The notes under the pieces: generated by a model | What the model was told of the DNA's origin: nothing | Database searches by the model: none | Seen by the model: only the letters and a program-made list of their open reading frames with translations | Translations under genes and position numbers: made by a program | Part shown: one piece after another, positions 1-5,362 of the stretch | Layout of the letters: every line of letters begins with the position of its first letter | Position numbering within the stretch: position 1 is the stretch's first letter | Origin: Desulfosporosinus sp. UBA4726 | GTDB lineage: Bacteria > Bacillota > Desulfitobacteriia > Desulfitobacteriales > Desulfitobacteriaceae | Assembly (NCBI GenBank): GCA_002404215.1 | Contig: DHJG01000055.1 | Span: 1,645 to 7,006 of the forward strand | Length of the DNA stretch: 5,362 nucleotides | Direction of reading: 5' to 3'

Positions 1-36
1 TTTACTAGAGTACAAACAAACGATGGATGTTACAAT

Positions 37-65
37 AAAAAAAAGCCCTCCGTTAAGGAAGGACT
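37..65 (-). terminator. Rho-independent terminator
   Basis: Read on the minus strand, AGTCCTTCC pairs with GGAGGGCT around the five-base loop TTAAC. The stem has one G-U wobble and one bulged base, and is followed immediately by eight T residues. It lies 120 bp beyond the stop of the flavodiiron remnant and probably served that gene. It may now stop any read-through coming from the genes to the right. Confidence 0.8.
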
Positions 66-133
66 ACAAGAAGAAATACTATATTACAACAATCATCTGT
101 ATCAAGGGGTTCGAAAAGATCCGACTCCCGTGC

Positions 134-159
134 AGTACATAAATCATCTTTTATGTACT
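134..159. repeat. Perfect 10-bp inverted repeat with 6-nt spacer
   Basis: AGTACATAAA at 134-143 and its exact complement TTTATGTACT at 150-159 flank the spacer TCATCT. The arms are AT-rich and no T-run follows on the minus strand, so this is a poor terminator. A dimeric repressor operator or a small mRNA hairpin downstream of the flavodiiron remnant is possible. I cannot tell which. Confidence 0.6.
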
Positions 160-184
160 TTGACAAAGGTGCCAATTTTCATAG

Positions 185-442
185 TTACTTGAGAGCTTCT
201 CCAATAGTTCGTCCGAATTCCTGACAACTAGTAATGGCATCGTTATCTGGTTTCCAGGATACTTTCAACCCTTCATTAAGAAGCTCAAACCCGCCATGTT
301 CCAATTCAGTTGAAATAAGTTTGTTACCTTCGCCACTCCAACCATAACTACCAAAGGCGGCGGCTTTCTTATTTTTAAACGCTAACCCTTTGATCATTTC
401 TAGCATTCCGGCGACGGAAAAAGATACCCCATGTGAAAGGCA
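185..442 (-). pseudogene. Flavodiiron protein (FprA-like), C-terminal remnant
   Basis: The frame encodes the second half of the flavodoxin domain of an A-type flavoprotein/flavodiiron protein, an enzyme that reduces O2 or NO to protect anaerobes. The diagnostic FMN-loop segment AAAFGSYGWSGEG is present, followed by the typical end with ELLNEGLKVSWKPD and CQEFGRTIGEAL before TAA. Family-like sequence continues upstream of the first internal ATG (404-406) as HGVSFSVAGMLEMIKGL, then meets an in-frame stop at 443-445. About 80 of the usual roughly 400 residues survive. The metallo-beta-lactamase-like diiron domain and the first half of the flavodoxin fold are missing. No ribosome binding site precedes the ATG at 406. 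I read it as a 5'-deleted remnant that is not translated. A terminator at 37-65 still follows it. Confidence 0.85.
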
Positions 443-660
443 TTAATTCTGTAGTAGATAAGGAACCTTTGACCTTTCTTTTGAAGAATGGTGATAGTTG
501 GAATGGCTTTGTTGCGGAAAGGCGATGAAGGCATTTGTCCACAAAAACTCGGAGGAATTCAAGGATTTGGTCTAAGTATCTTACATCTATAGCTTGGCCA
601 GCCCCCCTAATCTCTCACCTAAATTACTTCCAATCGCCCTGTTGTTGCATGTCACTATTA
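443..660. other. Gene-poor, apparently degenerate stretch
   Basis: This lies between the end of the DUF421 gene and the flavodiiron remnant. No frame carries a product I recognise or a start with a convincing ribosome binding site. On the minus strand a frame without a usable start stays open for 79 codons (378-614). On the plus strand a short run from an ATG at 526 ends after 16 codons. No clear terminator is visible after the DUF421 stop. The intact flavodiiron gene would have extended through here, so its 5' part was deleted or replaced. Confidence 0.4.
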
Positions 661-1176
661 TCATATATTCTTATTTATAATCTTGTGTGCCTTACGCTTT
701 TTCACGCTCTTATTGTTATAATTGTCTGACAGTACACTAATGTTTCCATCCACCTCTAGTACTGCCAAATTTACATCCTTTATCTCTGAAACGCCATGTT
801 CTCTAACCGCTTCTTCTATTTCGTCTATGCTCAATTTAGCCCTTTTTAAGTTTTGCTTATTTAATACGCCATTATATATTAGCATTATCGCCTCTCCCTG
901 TAGTAGCTTACTAAACTTTGAAAAACGATACATAATTTCTTTCAGAATGAAATTGACAAAAAATAATGTACCTGCAGCCAGCAAGCCACCTGCTAGTGAC
1001 GTATTTTGTCCTACCATTGCATTCTGGACTGCATTGCTTATCAACAAGATAAATACTAGGTCGACGACAGATAACTGAGTCAACTCTTTCCTACCAGAAA
1101 TGCGGATAGCAATAATAATGAAAACATATACGGACACCGAACTAACAATAATATTTGCATATTGATTTGAGAACAT
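661..1176 (-). CDS. DUF421/YetF-like small membrane protein
   Basis: A 171-residue protein of the DUF421 (YetF/YcaP-like) family, whose biochemical role is unknown; some Bacillus members are linked to sporulation. Three hydrophobic helices lie at about 7-25, 36-52 and 60-78. Between the first two is the family-type segment RISGRKELTQLSVVDLVF. A soluble C-terminal domain follows, with QGEAIMLIYNG, an REHGV motif and LEVDGNISVLS, then a basic tail. This is full length for the short type of the family, so it is not truncated by the degenerate DNA downstream. An in-frame GTG four codons upstream (1186-1188) would give 175 residues. I prefer the ATG at 1174-1176 because AAGGTGG sits 8 nt before it and overlaps that GTG. 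It lies 161 bp downstream of the cyclase gene and probably has its own promoter; a link to the phosphorelay is not shown. Confidence 0.85.
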   Translation of the reverse strand: MFSNQYANIIVSSVSVYVFIIIAIRISGRKELTQLSVVDLVFILLISNAVQNAMVGQNTSLAGGLLAAGTLFFVNFILKEIMYRFSKFSKLLQGEAIMLIYNGVLNKQNLKRAKLSIDEIEEAVREHGVSEIKDVNLAVLEVDGNISVLSDNYNNKSVKKRKAHKIINKNI

Positions 1177-1184
1177 ATGCGCAT

Positions 1185-1191
1185 CCACCTT
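1185..1191 (-). promoter_or_regulatory. Ribosome binding site that decides the DUF421 start
   Basis: AAGGTGG on the minus strand differs from the consensus AAGGAGG at one base. It sits 8 nt before the ATG at 1174-1176. The alternative GTG start (1186-1188) lies inside this motif and has only a weak AGG upstream, so the ATG is the better start. Confidence 0.6.
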
Positions 1192-1265
1192 AATATACCT
1201 AATTTTAAATGTCGCTGAGAATGTCTTTTCACAATAATACTATACCCTAAGATTACTTCCCAACA

Positions 1266-1281
1266 CATGAATATATTAATG
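1266..1281. repeat. AT-rich near-palindrome over the candidate -10 box
   Basis: CATGAATATATTAATG is self-complementary at seven of eight position pairs. It overlaps the candidate -10 box of the DUF421 promoter, so it could be an operator. It is AT-rich enough to have arisen by chance. Confidence 0.25.
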
Positions 1282-1297
1282 CATCTGGACAACTCAA
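1270..1297 (-). promoter_or_regulatory. Candidate sigma-A-type promoter for the DUF421 gene
   Basis: On the minus strand TTGAGT (1292-1297) and TATATT (1270-1275) are 16 bp apart, matching the consensus hexamers at 4/6 and 5/6 positions. Transcription from here would give a leader of roughly 85 nt. The -10 box lies inside a 16-bp near-palindrome (1266-1281). A second weaker pair, TTGGGA with TATTAT at 18 bp, lies further downstream. The region is AT-rich, so chance matches are likely. Confidence 0.35.
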
Positions 1298-1337
1298 AGA
1301 GTGAGAGACTTTAAAACATCAAAATTGCACCTCTATA

Positions 1338-2246
1338 TCATAATTCTATTCTATTTCTACCACCCTTCTTAGCCTTATACAGAGATTCATCGGCAGAAAT
1401 AATTAATGTTTCTGGCGATAAATTCTTTGTAGGAACAATACATGCAACCCCTTGGCTAATTGTCACCAAACTGCCAGAAGTTGAGAAGGCATGAGGTATT
1501 TGCATTGACAGGATATCCGTGTGGAATTTTTCCGCAACATTTACTGCACCAGCAATCGCGGTATTAGACAGGACACAAACGAACTCCTCCCCTCCATAAC
1601 GAGCCACCATATCTGTCTTTCTTTTCAAAGATGTCACCAGCATTTGGGCTATCCGAGCTAGAATGATATCCCCCTCCCGATGCCCGTAGTTGTCATTAAA
1701 CTGCTTAAAATGGTCAATGTCTATCATAATTAAAGACAGTGGCGAGTGTCCACGAATAGCTAAGTTCCACAAAACAGAATAATGTTCGTCAAATCGGCGA
1801 CGATTAGCGATAGCTGTCAACCCATCGCAATAAGATGTATTCACCAAAAAATCGCGGTATTTCTTTTGCTCCATCTGAGTCCGTATCCTGGCTTTGACCA
1901 CAACTGGTCTGAATGGCTTTGTCACATAATCAAACGCTCCCATTTCAAATCCTCTTACTTCATCCTCTTCACTCGTTTTGGAAGTGATGAAGATAACTGG
2001 GATATTCTGAGTATGCAAGTTGGCTTTTAATCTTTTGCATACTTCATAACCATCTATTCCTGGCATCATAACGTCAAGAAGAACCAAATCCGGACAATTA
2101 TCTGACTCCATAATCTTCAGCGCCTTTGCGCCATTATTTGCTACACGGATAGTATAATCCATGTGCAATAAAGCCCCGAGCATCATGATGCTTTCTGGAG
2201 AATCATCAACAATCAAAATTGTCTGCTTTTTGTCAAGTACATCCAT
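1338..2246 (-). CDS. Response-regulator diguanylate cyclase (REC-GGDEF, WspR-like layout)
   Basis: A soluble 302-residue response regulator that condenses two GTP into cyclic di-GMP. The receiver (about 8-125) has the acidic pair D14/D15, phosphoacceptor D58, T88 and K110, all intact. A short helical linker (118-135) leads to the GGDEF domain (about 136-302). That domain shows the DGLT motif (D141), the metal and substrate region with D176, D178, K181 and N184, the active-site loop GGEEF at 218-222, and an RxxD inhibitory I-site (R209-D212) exactly five residues before it. It should therefore be an active, product-inhibited cyclase switched on by phosphorylation-driven dimerisation, as known for PleD and WspR. 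Its ATG directly follows the kinase TAA with no gap. This implies one transcript, translational coupling, and the kinase HPt as phosphate donor. I see no output domain other than GGDEF. Confidence 0.95.
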   Translation of the reverse strand: MDVLDKKQTILIVDDSPESIMMLGALLHMDYTIRVANNGAKALKIMESDNCPDLVLLDVMMPGIDGYEVCKRLKANLHTQNIPVIFITSKTSEEDEVRGFEMGAFDYVTKPFRPVVVKARIRTQMEQKKYRDFLVNTSYCDGLTAIANRRRFDEHYSVLWNLAIRGHSPLSLIMIDIDHFKQFNDNYGHREGDIILARIAQMLVTSLKRKTDMVARYGGEEFVCVLSNTAIAGAVNVAEKFHTDILSMQIPHAFSTSGSLVTISQGVACIVPTKNLSPETLIISADESLYKAKKGGRNRIEL

Positions 2247-5135
2247 TTAACATTTCACCATTCCTATACCAAGCATAATTTCTTTTAAAGACAGCTTAGC
2301 ATCATCAAAGTTGTAGTTTGAGACTTGCTTATCCAGTTCCTGCATTTCGTGTTGAAATACTGATGTACATAAGCTCTTTTTTAAGGATTCTAGACACTGT
2401 CCAGCATCTATGTCATCCTCGTCAAGTAACTTTGCCAATTCCAACGATAAGGCACGAACCTCGTCAAGATTTATAACACATTCTTGGTCAGTCACTTCTT
2501 GTTCCTCATTCGAGGGTATCAGCCTAAGTGCCAGAACCACCCTCTGTAGCTCGTGCTCCAGCTCAGTCAATATCTGATGTATGTCTGGCACAGACTGCCG
2601 TGTCAGAGCTTCTTCCAGCCTCTTAGCGCTTTCATATACTCTAATAATTGACAGGTTTCCGGCAACCCCTTTGAGGGTATGGCACAGTCGGTCGGTCAAA
2701 TCAGCATCTCCCGCGCAAAATGCTTCTCTTATTTGACCCGTATAAGAGCTATATTTATTGGCGAAATCCATCAATAGCTGTTTATAAAGTGTTTGATTAT
2801 TACTCAGCTTCTTTAATCCAGCTTCCACATCAATGCCCGAAAATATTTCAAGCGGATAGTTTTCTGAATTAAACCCAATTAGTTCCGTGCTCTGGTGCAC
2901 GGTTATCGTTTTCAGAACTCCGCTATGACCCTTTAACCATCGAGCAAGGACTGAAACCAGCTGATTTGAATCAATCGGTTTACTTACATAGTCGCTCATT
3001 CCTGATGCCAAGCATTCTTCTCTGATGCCATGCATGGCATGGGCAGTCATTGCAATAATAGGCAGGCTGACATATCTAGCATCCGCTTTTATTAGGAGGC
3101 TGGCTTCATGCCCCCCCATCACAGGCATCTGAAGATCCATAAGTATCAAATCATACTCATTTTTTGCAACAGCATCGATTGCTTCTCTCCCATTATTGGC
3201 AATATCGACGACCAAACCTTCCCCCAGCAATATCTCCATTGCTACCTGCTGATTCATTTTATTATCTTCCACCAGTAGTACTTTTGCCCCTGTCAACTTT
3301 TCCGTCATTTTTAGATTGCTCTGCAAAGCCCTAAAGTTGGAATTACTGATTGTATTACGACCAAAGGAATCCATAATTGTGTTAAACAATAGTGATTGAT
3401 TGACAGGCTTCATCAAAAAGACGTTGATACCGACCTTTTCGGCTCTTTCCATCACTTCATCCCGACTGAATGCACTAACCATAATAATTATTGGGGTATT
3501 ACTGAGTTTACTGTCCTCTAAAATAATTTTCGATGCCTCTATACCATCCATTACAGGCATTTGCCAATCCATTAGAACTAGGTCATATGAGTTTGTCGCA
3601 ACTGCCCTCTGCAACTCGTCGATTGCTTTCTCACCTGATTCAACCGAAACGGCTTCTAACCCAAAAGACTCAATCTGCTCCTTCAAAACCTCTCGGGAGA
3701 TTTCATTGTCATCGACAATAAGCACCTTAAGTCCTGCAAAATCAACTGGTATTAAATGACTGTATTCCTTTTCCTCAGCCTGACGAGCAAAGCTAGCGGT
3801 AAAGCTGAAAATACTACCTATGCCGAGACTGCTTTCAACTGATATTTCACCATTCATCATCTCTACTAAGCGTTGGCTTATGGTCAATCCTAAACCTGTC
3901 CCACCATATTTTCTAGTCACGGACGTATCCGCCTGGGAAAAAGCGGCAAACAGCTTGCTACTTTGTTCTAGTGTCATACCAATTCCGTTATCCTTAATGC
4001 TAAATTTTATTTGGCAAAGCTCAACAGTCTTACTTAGCAACTCGACCCTTAAGAAAACAGTGCCACCTTCCGTAAACTTAACAGCATTATTTGCCAAATT
4101 GGTCAGCACCTGTCCCAACCGTAGCGGGTCCCCAATCAGTGCCTTCGGAACTTCTGCTCCTATGTAGCTTAGTAATTCAATTTTCCGTTTGACTGCTGCG
4201 ACTGAAATAATATTAACCACGTTGTTTATTACATCATCCAGTCGGAAATCTGCTGACTCCAGATCCATTCGACCAGCTTCAATCTTGGAGAAATCGAGAA
4301 TATCATTAATAATTCCCAGGAGAGACTTTGACGCAGTATCAATCTTTTCAAGATAATCATATTGCTTGATATCTAGGTTAGTTTTCATTAATAGACCTGA
4401 AAAACCAATGATGGCATTCATAGGAGTACGGATTTCATGGCTCATGTTAGCTAGAAACTCGCTCTTAGCCACAGTTGCCGCCTCTGCACGAAGCCTTTCT
4501 TCATCCGCGATTGAATATAATTGTCTAATTATAGTTTGCATGACACCTAAAATAACTACCATCAAATATGCTGGGAAATGGATTAGCAATATCTGCGAGA
4601 AATTGAGGAACTCTCCGTTTACGTTAAAAATAACACACCCTGTAATAAAAACACTTAATGGGTAAAGTATCAAAGCTTTAGCTGGTGGAAGAAATAATCC
4701 ATAAAGCACAGATGCAAACAATACAGAAATCGACCAGTATAAATTGGCGTTATTGTAGTAAAGATTAATCATGAAGAAAACCGGAAAAGAAAAGGTAAGG
4801 GCAGTATCATAACAGCATATCTGGAGTTTATTCCATTGTTCACTACGCGGTAAAAAAATAAGTATAGAGAAAAGTAATACAACAACCATCCGCAGAGCGA
4901 GAGATTCCCAATATGACGCATAAATTTTTAGAACTATAAAGAACAAAGGATGTGCCAAAACCCCAATAATGCCCAGCCCTCGTGAAATAATTTGCATTAA
5001 CCGATAATCCAACTTAAAATAGTAATTCAAATTGGTAGATATTTTATCTCTAGCATTACTCTGCCTGGACTTGCTTTCTGCATCTTGTATATCCCGATTA
5101 TACTTTTTCGTAATAACGACTTTTTCGTTTGACAT
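2247..5135 (-). CDS. Membrane hybrid histidine kinase: CqsS-like six-helix sensor, HisKA, HATPase, REC, REC, HPt
   Basis: This is an inner-membrane phosphorelay kinase of 962 residues. After a charged N-terminus, about six hydrophobic helices span roughly 53-73, 80-96, 110-126, 133-149, 152-170 and 180-204. A short charged linker (205-225) leads to the HisKA H-box (SHEIRTP, H233). The HATPase has an N-box (N346, N350), G1 (DNGIGM, 382-387) and G2 (GGTGLGL, 411-417). REC1 (about 469-590) has D475/D476, phosphoacceptor D523, S554 and K576. REC2 (about 617-733) has E623/D624, D667, T697 and K719. The HPt domain carries HTLKG with H819. A helical tail fills 885-962. There is no PAS or HAMP domain. 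The helices share the pattern GxxGxLxxP, E-x-L-x-LR, W, and F-x-x-P-x-FF with Vibrio CqsS as I recall it, so an alpha-hydroxyketone-like ligand is inferred. The ATG is chosen because AAGGAG lies 6 nt upstream. Kinase function is near certain; the ligand is not. Confidence 0.95.
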   Translation of the reverse strand: MSNEKVVITKKYNRDIQDAESKSRQSNARDKISTNLNYYFKLDYRLMQIISRGLGIIGVLAHPLFFIVLKIYASYWESLALRMVVVLLFSILIFLPRSEQWNKLQICCYDTALTFSFPVFFMINLYYNNANLYWSISVLFASVLYGLFLPPAKALILYPLSVFITGCVIFNVNGEFLNFSQILLIHFPAYLMVVILGVMQTIIRQLYSIADEERLRAEAATVAKSEFLANMSHEIRTPMNAIIGFSGLLMKTNLDIKQYDYLEKIDTASKSLLGIINDILDFSKIEAGRMDLESADFRLDDVINNVVNIISVAAVKRKIELLSYIGAEVPKALIGDPLRLGQVLTNLANNAVKFTEGGTVFLRVELLSKTVELCQIKFSIKDNGIGMTLEQSSKLFAAFSQADTSVTRKYGGTGLGLTISQRLVEMMNGEISVESSLGIGSIFSFTASFARQAEEKEYSHLIPVDFAGLKVLIVDDNEISREVLKEQIESFGLEAVSVESGEKAIDELQRAVATNSYDLVLMDWQMPVMDGIEASKIILEDSKLSNTPIIIMVSAFSRDEVMERAEKVGINVFLMKPVNQSLLFNTIMDSFGRNTISNSNFRALQSNLKMTEKLTGAKVLLVEDNKMNQQVAMEILLGEGLVVDIANNGREAIDAVAKNEYDLILMDLQMPVMGGHEASLLIKADARYVSLPIIAMTAHAMHGIREECLASGMSDYVSKPIDSNQLVSVLARWLKGHSGVLKTITVHQSTELIGFNSENYPLEIFSGIDVEAGLKKLSNNQTLYKQLLMDFANKYSSYTGQIREAFCAGDADLTDRLCHTLKGVAGNLSIIRVYESAKRLEEALTRQSVPDIHQILTELEHELQRVVLALRLIPSNEEQEVTDQECVINLDEVRALSLELAKLLDEDDIDAGQCLESLKKSLCTSVFQHEMQELDKQVSNYNFDDAKLSLKEIMLGIGMVKC

Positions 5136-5141
5136 TGTAAT

Positions 5142-5147
5142 CTCCTT
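5142..5147 (-). promoter_or_regulatory. Ribosome binding site of the histidine kinase
   Basis: AAGGAG on the minus strand ends 6 nt before the ATG at 5133-5135. It fixes the start of the kinase and indicates efficient translation initiation. In contrast, the cyclase start has only a weak GGTG (2256-2259) inside the kinase's last codons and probably relies on coupling. Confidence 0.8.
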
Positions 5148-5162
5148 CCCAGAATTGACGAA

Positions 5163-5191
5163 TACTTATGAATTTTCCAAACCTTAAGTAA
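5163..5191 (-). promoter_or_regulatory. Weak candidate promoter of the kinase-cyclase operon
   Basis: On the minus strand TTACTT (5186-5191) and TAAGTA (5163-5168) are 17 bp apart. Both hexamers are only moderate matches to the consensus. No better pair is evident between the upstream repeats and the kinase ribosome binding site, so the operon may depend on an activator or on a promoter further upstream. Confidence 0.2.
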
Positions 5192-5214
5192 TTTCTTTTT
5201 GGAATATGAACGCG

Positions 5215-5231
5215 CTAATGAACCCTAATGA
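5215..5231. repeat. Tandem direct repeat TCATTAG, 10-bp period
   Basis: TCATTAG occurs twice on the minus strand (plus-strand CTAATGA at 5215-5221 and 5225-5231), separated by GGT. The 10-bp period puts both copies on the same face of the helix, as in tandem response-regulator sites. It lies about 80-95 bp before the kinase start codon. It could equally be chance or an insertion scar. Confidence 0.4.
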
Positions 5232-5240
5232 TAGTGACTC

Positions 5241-5278
5241 AAAACCAGTTTCCCTATTCCTGGTCAAATCGGGGTTTT
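5241..5278 (-). repeat. Nested inverted repeats; possible weak terminator
   Basis: On the minus strand ACCAG (5264-5260) and CTGGT (5248-5244) form a five-pair stem around 11 nt and are followed by TTT. An outer pair, AAAACC (5278-5273) and GGTTTT (5246-5241), overlaps the right arm of the inner stem by a few bases, so the two structures would compete. It follows the stop of the upstream partial frame by about 12 bp, consistent with a weak terminator or attenuator. Confidence 0.3.
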
Positions 5279-5289
5279 AATACATTAAA

Positions 5290-5362
5290 CTACTCCCATC
5301 TAGTATTCAACGAGTTTTCTGGAAATTCCTGCTGAAATTGATCTATTGGGTATAGCTGAATT
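5290..5362 (-). CDS. C-terminal end of an unrecognised upstream protein (partial)
   Basis: A minus-strand frame open from the window edge ends at TAG (5290-5292). Its last residues read IQLYPIDQFQQEFPENSLN followed by TRWE. I do not recognise the family. The sequence has a protein-like composition and is followed after about 12 bp by inverted repeats, as expected for the end of a gene. However, 23 codons without a stop is weak evidence, and the frame could be spurious. A transposase or other mobile-element gene is one possibility given the repeats beyond it, but nothing here proves that. Confidence 0.25.
   Translation of the reverse strand, partial: IQLYPIDQFQQEFPENSLNTRWE

Noticed and set aside
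106..129. GGGGTTCGA followed by CCGACTCCC, resembling a tRNA T-arm.
   Set aside because: The loop length is wrong, the stem has a mismatch, and no acceptor, anticodon or D-arm is found around it.
378..614. Minus-strand frame open for 79 codons containing DQILEFLRVFVDK and LSPFFKRKVKGSL.
   Set aside because: There is no start codon with a ribosome binding site, I do not recognise the protein, and it overlaps the flavodiiron remnant in a different frame. Kept only as a note on the degenerate region.
535..729. Plus-strand 64-codon reading frame starting at TTG.
   Set aside because: No ribosome binding site or recognisable motif; it runs over the 3' end of the DUF421 gene on the opposite strand.
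1210..1245. Minus-strand GTATA and CATTCTC resembling a forespore sigma-G promoter before the DUF421 gene.
   Set aside because: The spacing of 17 bp is longer than usual and the -10 match is incomplete; too weak to list.
1080..1292. Minus-strand 70-codon frame overlapping the start of the DUF421 gene.
   Set aside because: It overlaps a well-supported family protein in another frame, and its start has no ribosome binding site.
3400..4665. Several plus-strand frames of 60-120 codons opposite the kinase gene.
   Set aside because: They are antisense shadows of the conserved kinase and receiver coding sequence, with no motifs or initiation signals of their own.
5136..5362. Searched the kinase leader for a c-di-GMP riboswitch because of the downstream cyclase.
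   Set aside because: No GEMM-like conserved core or paired helices could be recognised.

Overview
The window is AT-rich DNA from what looks like an anaerobic, low-GC Firmicute, possibly a Negativicute such as the Sporomusa/Pelosinus group. The hints are a flavodiiron (oxygen/NO detoxification) protein remnant, a Firmicute-style DUF421 membrane protein, strong AAGGAG-type ribosome binding sites and a U-tract terminator. This placement is an inference, not a measurement. All recognisable genes lie on the minus strand, so transcription runs from high to low coordinates.

From right to left, 5136-5362 is a leader. It contains the last codons of an unrecognised upstream reading frame, nested inverted repeats and a 7-bp direct repeat with a 10-bp period. 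A 962-residue membrane hybrid histidine kinase (2247-5135) follows, with the order six-helix sensor, HisKA, HATPase, REC, REC, HPt and a helical tail. Its stop codon abuts the start codon of a REC-GGDEF diguanylate cyclase (1338-2246) that keeps its catalytic and product-inhibition motifs. After a 161-bp gap with a possible promoter comes a complete DUF421/YetF-like membrane protein (661-1176). The region 443-660 holds no gene I can support. At 185-442 is the C-terminal stump of a flavodiiron protein, followed by a perfect inverted repeat (134-159) and a rho-independent terminator (37-65).

The core is a self-contained phosphorelay. The kinase carries every His and Asp station needed (H233, D523, D667, H819), and its co-translated partner supplies the terminal receiver (D58) and makes c-di-GMP. 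The point that most deserves attention is the sensor. Its six-helix region matches, motif by motif and at similar spacing, what I remember of Vibrio CqsS, the receptor for alpha-hydroxyketone (CAI-1 type) autoinducers. If that holds, the locus would be a Firmicute system linking a quorum or interspecies ketone signal directly to c-di-GMP. No CqsA-like synthase is present in the window, so the signal source, if any, is elsewhere or is another organism.
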